17,848 nucleotides of DNA from Acidobacteriota bacterium (GCA_027296665.1 JAPUIV010000121.1:1-17848); one strand, 5' to 3'. Counted from the stretch's first letter, positions 6,182 through 13,971 are shown. Notes: generated from the sequence alone by a model not told the origin. A program made the numbers and translations.

Positions 6182-7738
6182 TTAAATGAGAAGAGACTTT
6201 CCGGTCATGGCGGCGGGGGGATCGATCTCCAGGATCTCGAGAAGAGTCGGGATCAGATCACCCAGGGCTCCCCCGGATCGCAGCCTCCTCCGCCGGGTTG
6301 CCTCGCCGGCCAGGATCACCGGAACCGGATTGGTGGTGTGGGCGGTGTGGGGATGGTCGGTCCCGGGATCGAACATCTGTTCGGCATTCCCGTGATCGGC
6401 GGTGATGCAGGCGGTCCCCTTTCGTGCCAGGACCTGCCGGACAATCCGGTCCACGCAACCGTCCAGGAACTTGCAGGCCTTCGCCGTCGGTTCATACTTT
6501 CCGGTGTGTCCCACCATGTCGGCGTTGGCAAAATTGACGATCAGGACATCGGAATCAGCCGATCCCAGGCGGCGAATCACCTCCTCCGTGATCCCGGCGC
6601 CGGACATTTCGGGCTGCAGGTCGTAGGTACGGATCCTGGGCGAGGGGACTAGGATCCTCTCCTCGCCAGGAAAGGGTTTTTCGATCCCGCCGTTGAAGAA
6701 GAAGGTTACATGCGCGTATTTTTCCGTTTCCGCGATCCGGAGCTGGCGCCACCCGCGCCGGGAGATCAGCTCGGCGAAGATCTCCGAGGGATGGACCTGC
6801 GGGTAGACGATGGGCAGGCAATAGGTCTGGTCATATTCGGTGAAGCAGACGAACCGGGCCAGGCGGGGGATGGTTTTCCTGCGGAATTCCTGAAAGGACC
6901 CCTCGGTCAAGGCCCTCGTGATCTGCCGGGCGCGATCGGCGCGAAAGTTAAAGAAGATCACAGTATCCCCGTCGCGGATCCGGGTCCGCTCCACCGCCTC
7001 CGCCTCGCCGATGGCGACCGGAGGAAGAAACTCATCGGTGATCCCCTCGCGGTAGTTCGATTCGGCATACTCCTCGGCGGTGGGAAAGTGTTCCGCGGAC
7101 GGCGAGGTCATGGTGTGGTAAGCCGGCTCCGTCCGCTCCCAACGGCGGTCCCGGTCCATGGCGTAATATCTTCCGCTCACCGTTACGATCGTTCCAGCTT
7201 CGCTCTCCGAGAGGAACTGGTTCAGTTCCCGAAGGTGATTCGCGGCGCTCTTCGGCGGGGTGTCCCGGCCGTCTGTGAAGGCATGCACCCGGACCCCGCG
7301 GAGGCCGGAATCAGCGGCAAGCCGCAGGATCGCCTTGAGATGATCGATGTGGCTGTGTACCCCGCCGTCCGAAACGAGACCGATAAGGTGGAGGAAGCCC
7401 CCTGACGCCGCGCAATCTTTGAGGGTCTCCTGCAGTACCCGCTTCCGGGCGAATTCCCCCTTACGGATCGATTCGTTGATCCGGCTCAGGTCCTGGTGGA
7501 CCGTCCGGCCGGCGCCGATGCAAAGATGTCCCGCCTCGGAGTTCCCCATCTGGCCCTCCGGCAGGCCGACCGCGGTCCCGGAGGCCTCGATGAATGTGGA
7601 GGGATAGGTGGCCGCGAGGGTTGCCATCGCCTCGGGCCGGCAGTTGCGGATGGCGTTTCCGGCCCCGGCTGGGCCTTCGCCCCAACCGTCCAGAATGATC
7701 AAGACCAGGGGAAACCGGTTTGGCGGGGACAGGCCCAT
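6182..7738 (-). CDS. gpmI: 2,3-bisphosphoglycerate-independent phosphoglycerate mutase
   Basis: 518 residues from ATG at 7738, the usual size. The enzyme interconverts 3- and 2-phosphoglycerate in glycolysis and gluconeogenesis using two Mn ions and a phosphoserine intermediate. Visible motifs are LIILDGWGEG (D17), the nucleophile loop QMGNSEAGH with S67, DGRDTPP, the substrate-binding SGRYYAMDRDRRW, FNFRADRARQ, a VNFANADMVGHTG metal-binding motif and TADHGNAEQM near the C-terminus. The frame stays open upstream to 7915, but this start is chosen because GGAG sits 7 nt before it and the family fold begins here; the upstream extension lies inside lapAB. It is 29 nt downstream of lapAB and probably in the same transcript. 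A short palindrome follows the stop. Confidence 0.95.
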   Translation of the reverse strand: MGLSPPNRFPLVLIILDGWGEGPAGAGNAIRNCRPEAMATLAATYPSTFIEASGTAVGLPEGQMGNSEAGHLCIGAGRTVHQDLSRINESIRKGEFARKRVLQETLKDCAASGGFLHLIGLVSDGGVHSHIDHLKAILRLAADSGLRGVRVHAFTDGRDTPPKSAANHLRELNQFLSESEAGTIVTVSGRYYAMDRDRRWERTEPAYHTMTSPSAEHFPTAEEYAESNYREGITDEFLPPVAIGEAEAVERTRIRDGDTVIFFNFRADRARQITRALTEGSFQEFRRKTIPRLARFVCFTEYDQTYCLPIVYPQVHPSEIFAELISRRGWRQLRIAETEKYAHVTFFFNGGIEKPFPGEERILVPSPRIRTYDLQPEMSGAGITEEVIRRLGSADSDVLIVNFANADMVGHTGKYEPTAKACKFLDGCVDRIVRQVLARKGTACITADHGNAEQMFDPGTDHPHTAHTTNPVPVILAGEATRRRRLRSGGALGDLIPTLLEILEIDPPAAMTGKSLLI

Positions 7739-7767
7739 CGATGGCTCCGGACAGGAGGCTAATTCCG

Positions 7768-9135
7768 TCAACCGGTGGAATAGATCGGGGCAACGCTGAT
7801 GTGGGGGTCGCCTGGAGAGGACGTCATCTGGAGAGGGAAGGTGAGGCTGCCCCACAGACCGCACGATTCGCACCGGTCCCGCCATTCCTGGGAAACGGTG
7901 TCGCAATGCCTGCAACTATACTCCGGCGTGCCGCAGGTCCATTCGTCGACCAGACGAGAGTATCTGGCCGCGGCCTCCTGGTGTTTCCCCCTTCTTTCCA
8001 GGAGGTGGGCCAGATGAAACAGAGCGATCTGGGAGTTCGGGATCTCGGACTCCAGACCGAGAAATTCCTCAAGAGCCTGATCCACCATTTCGAGCCTCTC
8101 ATAGAGCCGGCCCAGGAACAGGCGGCACAGGGATGAATGATCTCCCTCACGGCTCAGTTCCCGGATGGCGCCGATTGCCTTCATTGGCTCTTCGGCCGTC
8201 AGGTAGAGATCCTGGACCGCCTCCAGGAAAACCGGCGAGCCGGTCTCGGAGAACCCCTGTTTCCAGATCTTCAGGGCGTCGGAATCCTTTCCCGCCTGGG
8301 AAAGGATCCTTCCCAGTTCCAGGTGCGCGGGTCCGAAGGCGGGGACATCCTTTACCAGGCGGCGCAGCATCTGCTCCGCCTCCTTGAGGCGGGAGTCCTT
8401 CTTCCGGCCGAGGGCCATTTCATACCTTATGCCCAGGGAAAAATTCTCGCTTTCCTCCTCCCTGGCCTTCCCTTTTTCGAGATCCTGGATCCGTTGCTGG
8501 ATCTTCCAGGCCTTGTCCCAGTCCTTCTCGCCCATCCACAGGGCGCGCATCCTCCGGTAAGGTTTCAACGCCTGCCGGGGGCGGCGGGAGATCATCTCGC
8601 CGAGTATCGCCACCGCGCTTGATAGGTCCCCGGCGGCCTCGTAGTCGCCGGCCAGGCAGGAGAGGGTTCGCGGATCTCCATCGCGTAGACGATTGGCCTT
8701 TTTGTGGAGATCGATCGCCTCCGGAAAAGATTCCATGTTGCGCAGCAGCGTACCGCAGGCCAGAAGAGTCTCGAAGTGTTCAGGACTCCTACTCAGGATC
8801 GACCTGAACCGTTCGAGCGCCTCTTCCTCCTCGCCGTTCTGCATCTCCTCCATTGCGATGGCGTACTCCTTCTCGACTTCGCTGTCCATCTTGCGTTTTC
8901 GGCGCGAGGACCATGCCTTGGGAAGATTTCGGACCTCATGGATGAGTCCAGAAAGAAACGGAATGATCAGGCTGACGGCGGCCACCAGGAAGAACACCAT
9001 CCAGGTGGGGAGCGATCGTTGCTGGGTGAAATGAAACGGATCTTTCAGCTGCTCCTGGTTGAGATTGAAGAGTGTGAACAGGCCGATGAGGATACCCAGG
9101 CCGATAAGGGTGATGAGCAATCTCTTGAAGGGCAT
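7768..9135 (-). CDS. LapA-LapB fusion: membrane-anchored TPR protein with rubredoxin-type zinc ribbon
   Basis: 455 residues. The N-terminus holds two membrane helices (about 5-23 and 43-65) joined by a short loop with NLNQEQLKDPFHF and SLPTWMVFFL, the pattern of LapA/YciS (DUF1049). A LapB/YciM-like body follows: a basic linker (78-83), repeated TPR-like helices (about 88-390), and a C-terminal metal ribbon with cysteines C408, C411, C422 and C425 ending in GLWGS. In E. coli LapA and LapB are separate neighbouring proteins; LapB recruits FtsH to LpxC and so limits lipopolysaccharide synthesis. Here both parts are in one chain. The start has AGGAGG at a good spacing. It lies downstream of the DksA-like gene and 29 nt upstream of gpmI. 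Residues 426-455 form a tail beyond the ribbon. Confidence 0.85.
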   Translation of the reverse strand: MPFKRLLITLIGLGILIGLFTLFNLNQEQLKDPFHFTQQRSLPTWMVFFLVAAVSLIIPFLSGLIHEVRNLPKAWSSRRKRKMDSEVEKEYAIAMEEMQNGEEEEALERFRSILSRSPEHFETLLACGTLLRNMESFPEAIDLHKKANRLRDGDPRTLSCLAGDYEAAGDLSSAVAILGEMISRRPRQALKPYRRMRALWMGEKDWDKAWKIQQRIQDLEKGKAREEESENFSLGIRYEMALGRKKDSRLKEAEQMLRRLVKDVPAFGPAHLELGRILSQAGKDSDALKIWKQGFSETGSPVFLEAVQDLYLTAEEPMKAIGAIRELSREGDHSSLCRLFLGRLYERLEMVDQALEEFLGLESEIPNSQIALFHLAHLLERRGKHQEAAARYSRLVDEWTCGTPEYSCRHCDTVSQEWRDRCESCGLWGSLTFPLQMTSSPGDPHISVAPIYSTG

Positions 9136-9177
9136 CTGGTTTCCCTCCTCTACTTCAGTGATCCCGGTTCCTCGGGC

Positions 9178-9537
9178 TCAGGCTTCCTTCTCGTTCTCTT
9201 TCTGTTCCTGGCAGTTGATGCAGAACGATGCCCAGGGAACCGCGTCAAGCCGTTTTTTTTGCACCTTGTCCTCGCATTCCAGGCAGGTGCCGAAGGAGTC
9301 CGAATTGATTCGAAGCAACGCCTCCTGAACCTTGTGCAGGATGACCCGCCAGTTGTTGCTCAAAGAATACAGGAATTCCTTGTTGTATGCACTGGAAGCT
9401 TGATCCGCGAGATCCTGGGCTCCCTGATCGGCGTGGGCTTCCTTGCCATAGTTCTTGTTGATCATATAGGAGTCAGTCAGCTCCTTCTGTTTTGCGATAA
9501 GCATCTTCCGGTAACGTTCGAGAGTTTTTTTGTTCAT
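9178..9537 (-). CDS. DksA/TraR-family C4 zinc-finger protein
   Basis: 119 residues. The N-terminal region (about 1-80) is helical and charged, as in the coiled coil of this family, with an acidic DQGAQDLADQAS stretch at 37-48 corresponding to the tip residues. A C4 zinc finger follows: CLEC (C85, C88) and CINC (C106, C109), with GTCLECED and a conserved-looking RLDAVPWASFC. Family members enter the RNA polymerase secondary channel and adjust initiation, often with ppGpp. This one is shorter than E. coli DksA (about 151 residues), so it may not be the true DksA orthologue. Its ATG overlaps the stop of the sigma-54 activator gene as ATGA, and a 42-nt gap separates it from lapAB. Confidence 0.85.
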   Translation of the reverse strand: MNKKTLERYRKMLIAKQKELTDSYMINKNYGKEAHADQGAQDLADQASSAYNKEFLYSLSNNWRVILHKVQEALLRINSDSFGTCLECEDKVQKKRLDAVPWASFCINCQEQKENEKEA

Positions 9538-10523
9538 CGGGGCTCCTCCTCCTTGCCGTTCGCGGAGATGCCGTATCTTTTTCGTTTTTCCAGCAAGGTC
9601 TTCCTGTGAATTCCCAGGACCCGGGCGGCTGCCGATTGGTTGCCGCCGGTCAATTTCAAGATTCTCCGTATGTACATCGCCTCCAGTTGTCCGAGGGTCA
9701 TCTGTTCCTCGAGGGCGGTTTCGATGGTTTCGACCGGCCCGAACGGGCCGGCGAACTGCAGATCACCCGGGCCGATCACCGTTCGGTCGGAGGCAATTGT
9801 GGCCCTCTCGATAACATTGCGAAGCTCGCGAAGATTCCCCGGCCAGCGGTGGCTTTGCAGTTTTCTCTTTGCGGCCCCGCTCAGGCGGCGTGTTTTTCCA
9901 CCCTGCTCCCCGGTAACCTCGGCCAGGAACTGCTCGGCCAGTTGCGGAATGTCCTCCCGCCGCCGTCGAAGGGGGGGGAGGCATACCGGTACCACGTTCA
10001 GGCGGTAATACAGATCCTTCCGGAACAGTTCCTTCTCGATCATCCGATCCAGGCCCTCCAGGGCCGAGGCGATGATCCGAACATCGATCGGAATCGGCCC
10101 GGATCCGCCCAGCCGTTCGACCACCCGCTCCTGCAGGACGCGCAGGAGTTTTGCCTGGAGGCCAGGTTGCAGATCCCCAACGGAATCGATGAACAGCGTG
10201 CCGCCGGTGGCCTGCTCGAACTTCCCGAGCTTCCGGGCCTGGGCTCCGGTGAAGGCGCCCTTCTCGTGTCCGAACAGCTCGCTCTCCAGGAGCCCTTCAG
10301 AGATGTTGGCGCAGGAGATCCCGACAAAAGGACCATCCCGCCTGGGGCTGACCTGATGGAGATGCCTGGCCAGCATGCTCTTGCCGGTCCCGCTCTCACC
10401 GGTGATCAGCACCGTGGCATTGCTTTTCGCCACCCTATCCAAGGTGTCCATGACCTCCGCCATGGCGGGTGAATCGCCAATGAGACGGCTCGCCAGACCA
10501 TGACCGTTGCCTTCTGCAGCCAT
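9534..10523 (-). CDS. Receiver-less sigma-54 activator with altered Walker B and sensor I
   Basis: 329 residues: an AAA+ domain (about 13-245) plus a C-terminal Fis-type HTH (about 276-320), with no receiver or other sensory domain. Walker A GESGTGKS (42-49) and the sigma-54 loop GAFTGA (89-94) are intact, and the arginine-finger region FRKDLYYRLN is present (R168, R174). Walker B reads LFIDSVGD, so D113 is followed by S114 where nearly all activators have the catalytic glutamate. Sensor I reads ASALE at 152-156, where AATN is usual. I checked both at the codon level. The protein should contact sigma-54 and bind DNA, but its ATPase may be weak or lost, so it may act as a modulator rather than a full activator. 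ATG at 10523 has GGAGG upstream. It is coupled by ATGA overlap to the DksA-like gene. Confidence 0.88.
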   Translation of the reverse strand: MAAEGNGHGLASRLIGDSPAMAEVMDTLDRVAKSNATVLITGESGTGKSMLARHLHQVSPRRDGPFVGISCANISEGLLESELFGHEKGAFTGAQARKLGKFEQATGGTLFIDSVGDLQPGLQAKLLRVLQERVVERLGGSGPIPIDVRIIASALEGLDRMIEKELFRKDLYYRLNVVPVCLPPLRRRREDIPQLAEQFLAEVTGEQGGKTRRLSGAAKRKLQSHRWPGNLRELRNVIERATIASDRTVIGPGDLQFAGPFGPVETIETALEEQMTLGQLEAMYIRRILKLTGGNQSAAARVLGIHRKTLLEKRKRYGISANGKEEEPR

Positions 10524-10579
10524 CGACGGCCTCCAACCTGTTTGCCCGGCGGGAACAACGCCCGGAACGGTTGAGTAAT

Positions 10580-10969
10580 TTAGTTGGGGTTCCCCAGGTT
10601 GTCAACGGGGTCGATCTTCTCTGATTCCACCGATTCCATCCCCGACTCCAGGCGGGGCGCGTCGCTCCAGAGCCCTTCCAGTTGCAGGAGTTCCCTCCGT
10701 TCCGGGGTGAAGACATGAACCACCAGATCAAAGAAATCGAGGAGAACCCACTCCCCATGGCGAAACCCTTCGATGTGCCGGGGGCGGAATTTCCGTTTCT
10801 TCATCGCTTCCTCGATGTTGGAGGCGATCGCATGAACATGTCTCTGATTCCGCCCGTTGCAGATCAGGAATCCGTCGGTGAACGATGAAAGGCTCCGGAG
10901 ATCCAGAGCGACCGGATCCTCGGCCTTCTTGTCGGCGGCCGCCTGCAGAGCCACGGAAAGCTTTTCCAT
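10580..10969 (-). CDS. rsfS: Ribosomal silencing factor RsfS (iojap/YbeB family)
   Basis: 129 residues from ATG at 10969; TTG at 10972 would add one. The RsfS fold covers about 3-105: a DPVALDLRSLSSFTDGFLICNGRNQRH segment near 19-44, HIEGFRHGEWVLLDFFDLVVHVFTPERRELLQLE at about 66-99. RsfS binds L14 on the 50S subunit and blocks 30S joining when nutrients are low. The last 25 or so residues are an acidic, low-complexity extension beyond the usual end. The start overlaps the obg stop (TGATG), so it is translationally coupled. The usual neighbour nadD is absent from this spot. Confidence 0.93.
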   Translation of the reverse strand: MEKLSVALQAAADKKAEDPVALDLRSLSSFTDGFLICNGRNQRHVHAIASNIEEAMKKRKFRPRHIEGFRHGEWVLLDFFDLVVHVFTPERRELLQLEGLWSDAPRLESGMESVESEKIDPVDNLGNPN

Positions 10970-12021
10970 CAATGCCTTGAATTTCCTCCCGGCGCCATCC
11001 AGACGCGTGGTCCCAGCGCCTGCAAATTCTTCTGGATCGTCTTCAAGAGATCCCCAAGCCCCTGGCTGTGCAGGGCGGAGATTTTAAAAACCGGTTCTCC
11101 CTTTTTCCGGCAATACTCCTCCAACCGTCGGAGCCGGCCGCCGGAGCCAGCCGCATCGATCTTGTTGGCAACGAGTATCTGCGGTTTGTTTCCCAGCTCC
11201 GGGAGATAGTTCCAGAGCTCCTCCCGCAGAATTTTCAGGTCGTTCACCGGGTCCCCTGCCATTTTATCGGAAACATCGATGAGATGGACCAAAATTCGGC
11301 TCCTTTCCAGGTGCCGCAGGAACCGGTCCCCCAGTCCCTGTCCCTGGTGGGCGCCCTCGATCAGGCCGGGTATGTCCGCCACGGTGAATCTTTCGTAATC
11401 GTCGGTCTCCACGATCCCCAGACAGGGAACCAGTGTGGAGAAAGGGTATGAGCCGATTCGAGGCCGGGCGGCGGAGATTCGCGACAGGAGAGTCGATTTC
11501 CCTGAGTTCGGAAGCCCCACCAAGCCGACATCGGAAATGGCCTTCAGTTCCAGCCAGATCCAGAACTCCTCGGCTTCCTCCCCGGAACCGGCGAACCTGG
11601 GAGCCTGGTGAGTCGAGGTGGCAAAGTGGGAATTTCCCAGGCCGCCGCGCCCGCCGCTGGCAACGAGAAGGGGCTTGCCCGGGAGCTCCTGGAGGTCTCC
11701 GAGAAGAGAGACGCGATCCACATCGTAGACCAGCGTACCGGGCGGGACAGGGAGGATCACGTCCTTGCCGCTGCTGCCCGTTTTTCTCTGCCCCTGTCCG
11801 TGCAGCCCTTTTTCGGCCCGGAAGTGGTGCCGGTGCCGCAACGATTCCAGGGTGGTGAGGGATGGATCGATTTGAAGGAACACCGAACCGCCTGTGCCTC
11901 CGTCTCCCCCGTCTGGGCCGCCGCGGGGAACAAATTTCTCGCGGCGGAAACTGATGCAGCCGTTCCCGCCCCGGCCCCCCATGACGAAGATCTTCACCTC
12001 ATCAAGAAACGATTCCTTCAA
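10969..12021 (-). CDS. obgE: Obg/CgtA-family GTPase
   Basis: 350 residues. The glycine-rich Obg domain (about 1-158) has GGRGGNGCISFRREKF and GGPDGGDGG near the start and GGRGGLGN at 123-130. The GTPase domain has G1 GLPNSGKST at 169-177, switch II DIPGLIEGA at 216-224, NKID at 286-289 and SAL at 315-317. The variable C-terminal OCT domain of some orthologues is missing. Obg proteins bind the 50S subunit and link ribosome maturation to GTP and ppGpp levels. A TTG start is used, only weakly supported by GGA upstream, but it places FLDEVKI exactly where family members begin. It lies 36 nt downstream of rpmA in the standard rplU-rpmA-obg order. Confidence 0.95.
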   Translation of the reverse strand: MKESFLDEVKIFVMGGRGGNGCISFRREKFVPRGGPDGGDGGTGGSVFLQIDPSLTTLESLRHRHHFRAEKGLHGQGQRKTGSSGKDVILPVPPGTLVYDVDRVSLLGDLQELPGKPLLVASGGRGGLGNSHFATSTHQAPRFAGSGEEAEEFWIWLELKAISDVGLVGLPNSGKSTLLSRISAARPRIGSYPFSTLVPCLGIVETDDYERFTVADIPGLIEGAHQGQGLGDRFLRHLERSRILVHLIDVSDKMAGDPVNDLKILREELWNYLPELGNKPQILVANKIDAAGSGGRLRRLEEYCRKKGEPVFKISALHSQGLGDLLKTIQKNLQALGPRVWMAPGGNSRH

Positions 12022-12057
12022 GGCCGGTCCATCGGAAAAAGGGAGAGGGAGAAACCT

Positions 12058-12318
12058 TTACTGGCTGGAAGGAAACACGCTGATGAACCTTCCTTTCCTT
12101 CCTCGTGATTCGAACTTCACCAGGCCGTCGATGAGGGCGAACAGGGTGTCGTCCTTGCCCCGTCCAACGTTCTTGCCGGGTTTGAATGGAGTTCCCCGCT
12201 GGCGGACCAGGATCGACCCGCCCGTCACCCATTGCCCGCCGAACCGTTTTATTCCGAGCCGTTTCGCATTGCTGTCCCGGCCGTTCCGGGTGCTGCCGCC
12301 CGCTTTTTTATGCGCCAT
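12058..12318 (-). CDS. rpmA: 50S ribosomal protein L27
   Basis: 86 residues beginning MAHKKAGGSTRNGRDS, the standard L27 N-terminus that reaches the peptidyl-transferase centre, followed by GGQWVTGGSILVRQRGT and GKDDTLFALIDG. No cleavable N-terminal extension of the Firmicutes kind is present. The start at 12318 has GAGGAGG upstream. The open frame continues further upstream into rplU, but that part is not L27. It is only 10 nt after the rplU stop. Confidence 0.97.
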   Translation of the reverse strand: MAHKKAGGSTRNGRDSNAKRLGIKRFGGQWVTGGSILVRQRGTPFKPGKNVGRGKDDTLFALIDGLVKFESRGRKGRFISVFPSSQ

Positions 12319-12328
12319 GATCTCCTCC

Positions 12329-12676
12329 TCAGGATTCCTTATTCGCCGCTGCCGCCCGGGTGGATCCGGCGATGATCCTGTCGATCCGAAGGGCAGTGTA
12401 CTGCTGGCGATGGCCCGCCTTTCTGCGGTACTGTTTTCTCCGCTTCTTCTTGAAAACAATCACCTTTTTGCCCAGGTCATGCCTGAGGACGGTTGCCTCC
12501 ACGCTGGCCCCCGGCACCAGGGGTTGTCCAATCCGGAGGTCGTCGTTCCGCTTCACCGCCAGAACCTCTCCGAGCTTCACCTTTCCCCCCACATCGGCCT
12601 TCAGGCGCTCCACGCGGACCGTATCTCCCATCTTTACAGTAATTTGCTTCCCGCCAGAGCGGACAACGGCATACAT
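12329..12676 (-). CDS. rplU: 50S ribosomal protein L21
   Basis: 115 residues: MYAVVRSGGKQ at the N-terminus, then a beta-rich body with VKLGEVLAVK and the basic C-terminal KKKRRKQYRRKAGHRQQYT segment that binds 23S rRNA. The C-terminal tail AGSTRAAAANKES is slightly extended. ATG at 12676 is chosen because AAGGGGA lies before it and the protein family starts at MYAV. It is the first gene of the L21-L27-Obg-RsfS operon, with a promoter about 40-70 nt upstream. Confidence 0.97.
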   Translation of the reverse strand: MYAVVRSGGKQITVKMGDTVRVERLKADVGGKVKLGEVLAVKRNDDLRIGQPLVPGASVEATVLRHDLGKKVIVFKKKRRKQYRRKAGHRQQYTALRIDRIIAGSTRAAAANKES

Positions 12677-12718
12677 ATAGATCCCCTTTTGATTGCCTCT
12701 TCTCAACCGGAACCGCTT

Positions 12719-12748
12719 ATTCTACTTCAAATAGGATAGGAGGGTCAA
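12719..12748 (-). promoter_or_regulatory. Sigma-70-like promoter for rplU-rpmA-obg-rsfS
   Basis: On the minus strand, -35 TTGACC (12748-12743) and -10 TAGAAT (12724-12719) are 18 bp apart, each matching consensus closely. The start point would be near 12712, leaving a leader of about 36 nt before rplU. The promoter lies in the 106-bp gap after mglA. No clear terminator separates mglA from it. Confidence 0.6.
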
Positions 12749-12782
12749 CCAGGGGGTGCAGGGGGAGGGAAGGTCGGCGGCT

Positions 12783-13370
12783 TTATCTTCCTTTGCGGAG
12801 CTGAAGGATCACCTGCTTGGCGGCCGCCTTGAGGGTCTCGAAGACGCCAATACCGGTGGATGCGGACGCCTCGAATACCGGTTCGCCGTTCAACAAGAGT
12901 TTCTTTTTCATCTCCTTCACGTCCACTGCGGTGGGGAGATCACGCTTGTTGAGCTGCAGGACATAGGGCATCTTGGTGATGTCATAACCGTGGACTTTGA
13001 GGTTCACCTTGAGGTTATGCAACGATTCCGTGTTGGCCTCCATGCGGTTCTCCTGGGAGTCGGCCACGAATATGATGCCGTCGACTCCCTTGAGGATCAG
13101 TTTCCGGCTGGCATCGTAAAACACCTGGCCGGGAACGGTATACAGGTGGAATCGGGTCTTGAATCCACGGATCTCCCCCACCTCGATCGGGAGAAAATCA
13201 AAAAACAGGGTGCGGTCGGTTTCCGTGGCCAGGGAGATCAGTTTTCCCTTTACCTTGGGATTCGTCTTCCGGTATATGAATTTCAGATTGGTGGTCTTTC
13301 CGCACAGACCGGGACCGTAATACACGATCTTGAAGTTGATCTCTCTAGCGGCGTAATTAATGAAGGTCAT
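12783..13370 (-). CDS. mglA: MglA-type small Ras-like GTPase
   Basis: 195 residues, matching Myxococcus MglA in length. G1 is GPGLCGKT at 19-26; the G3 motif reads TVPGQ with T78 in place of the usual aspartate, the known hallmark of MglA; G4 is NKRD at 141-144; and an ASA motif lies near 168-170. The PGLCGKTTNLKFIY and ATETDRTLFFDFLP segments are typical of the family. MglA-GTP sets cell polarity and gliding or type IV pilus switching in myxobacteria, and homologues occur in many non-gliding species. It lies 24 nt downstream of mglB, encoding its GTPase-activating partner, so the pair should be co-expressed. No motility genes are in the window, so the process it polarises here is unknown. 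Confidence 0.94.
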   Translation of the reverse strand: MTFINYAAREINFKIVYYGPGLCGKTTNLKFIYRKTNPKVKGKLISLATETDRTLFFDFLPIEVGEIRGFKTRFHLYTVPGQVFYDASRKLILKGVDGIIFVADSQENRMEANTESLHNLKVNLKVHGYDITKMPYVLQLNKRDLPTAVDVKEMKKKLLLNGEPVFEASASTGIGVFETLKAAAKQVILQLRKGR

Positions 13371-13394
13371 CGATGATTCCTGCTTGCCCGGGAT

Positions 13395-13895
13395 TTACAG
13401 GTTGAACAGATTGTCGATATCCTCGTCGGTGATCTCCCCGAGGAACGGGTCTCCTCCCTTCCCCTGGCTGTCCGGACTCAGGCTGCCATTTGATTTCAGG
13501 TTGTCCAAGATTTTTTCGAGATCCTTTGCCGCCTTCTTCACCCGCAGGCGGACCAGGCCGAGAGACGATCTTTCATCGAAGATCACCACCAGGATTCCTT
13601 TTTTACCCACCAGGGAGATATGGAGATTGTCCCTCTCCCCTTCATGAAACAGTACGGAGAACTCTTCCTCTCCAAGAAGCTTGGCGAGGCAGTCGGTGGC
13701 GGCGACGTTTCCCGCGGTCAGCGAGGAAAGAGCCGTGGTGTCCAGCGATTGCGTGTCGCCGCTTGCCGCCATCTGTTGACCGTTCCGGTCGATGAGGAAC
13801 GCGAATTTCGCGTTCGCGTCTTTCCGGAGACGGGACAGGACGCCCATCATCTTTTTGTGTTCCTCCGGCAGGAGGGACGTTTCCATTTGAAGCAT
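13395..13895 (-). CDS. mglB: MglB-type roadblock/LC7 protein, likely GTPase-activating partner of MglA
   Basis: 166 residues. A roadblock/LC7 fold spans about 12-125 (KFAFLIDRNGQQMAASGD, ALSSLTAGNVAATDCLAKLLGE, LHISLVGKKGILVVIFDE). A Ser/Gly/Asp-rich C-terminal tail follows, ending in acidic DEDIDNLFNL. MglB dimers bind MglA-GTP and stimulate hydrolysis, and keep MglA at one cell pole. ATG at 13895 has GGGAG upstream; an in-frame ATG three codons later is an alternative. It precedes mglA by 24 nt. The 179-nt gap upstream, after recR, contains a 26-bp dyad. Confidence 0.88.
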   Translation of the reverse strand: MLQMETSLLPEEHKKMMGVLSRLRKDANAKFAFLIDRNGQQMAASGDTQSLDTTALSSLTAGNVAATDCLAKLLGEEEFSVLFHEGERDNLHISLVGKKGILVVIFDERSSLGLVRLRVKKAAKDLEKILDNLKSNGSLSPDSQGKGGDPFLGEITDEDIDNLFNL

Positions 13896-13945
13896 AGGGG
13901 TCTCCCGGTTCCGGCTCCTCCCCGTGGGTGCCGGTCGCTCCGATT

Positions 13946-13971
13946 CCTGGACGGCAATATTGCAATCCAGG
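13946..13971. promoter_or_regulatory. 26-bp dyad upstream of mglB, possible operator or hairpin
   Basis: Arms CCTGGA (13946-13951) and TCCAGG (13966-13971) flank a perfect 10-bp palindrome, GCAATATTGC (13954-13963). The symmetry is broken only at two base pairs between arm and core. It lies 51-76 nt before the mglB ATG. A dimeric regulator site is the simplest reading. A terminator is less likely because no T-run follows. Confidence 0.45.

Noticed and set aside
7739..7915. 59-codon N-terminal extension of gpmI
   Set aside because: It overlaps the 3' end of lapAB, does not look like phosphoglycerate mutase, and a good ribosome site precedes ATG 7738.
12319..12459. Upstream extension of the L27 frame
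   Set aside because: It runs into rplU and is out of family; GAGGAGG directly precedes the MAHKK start.
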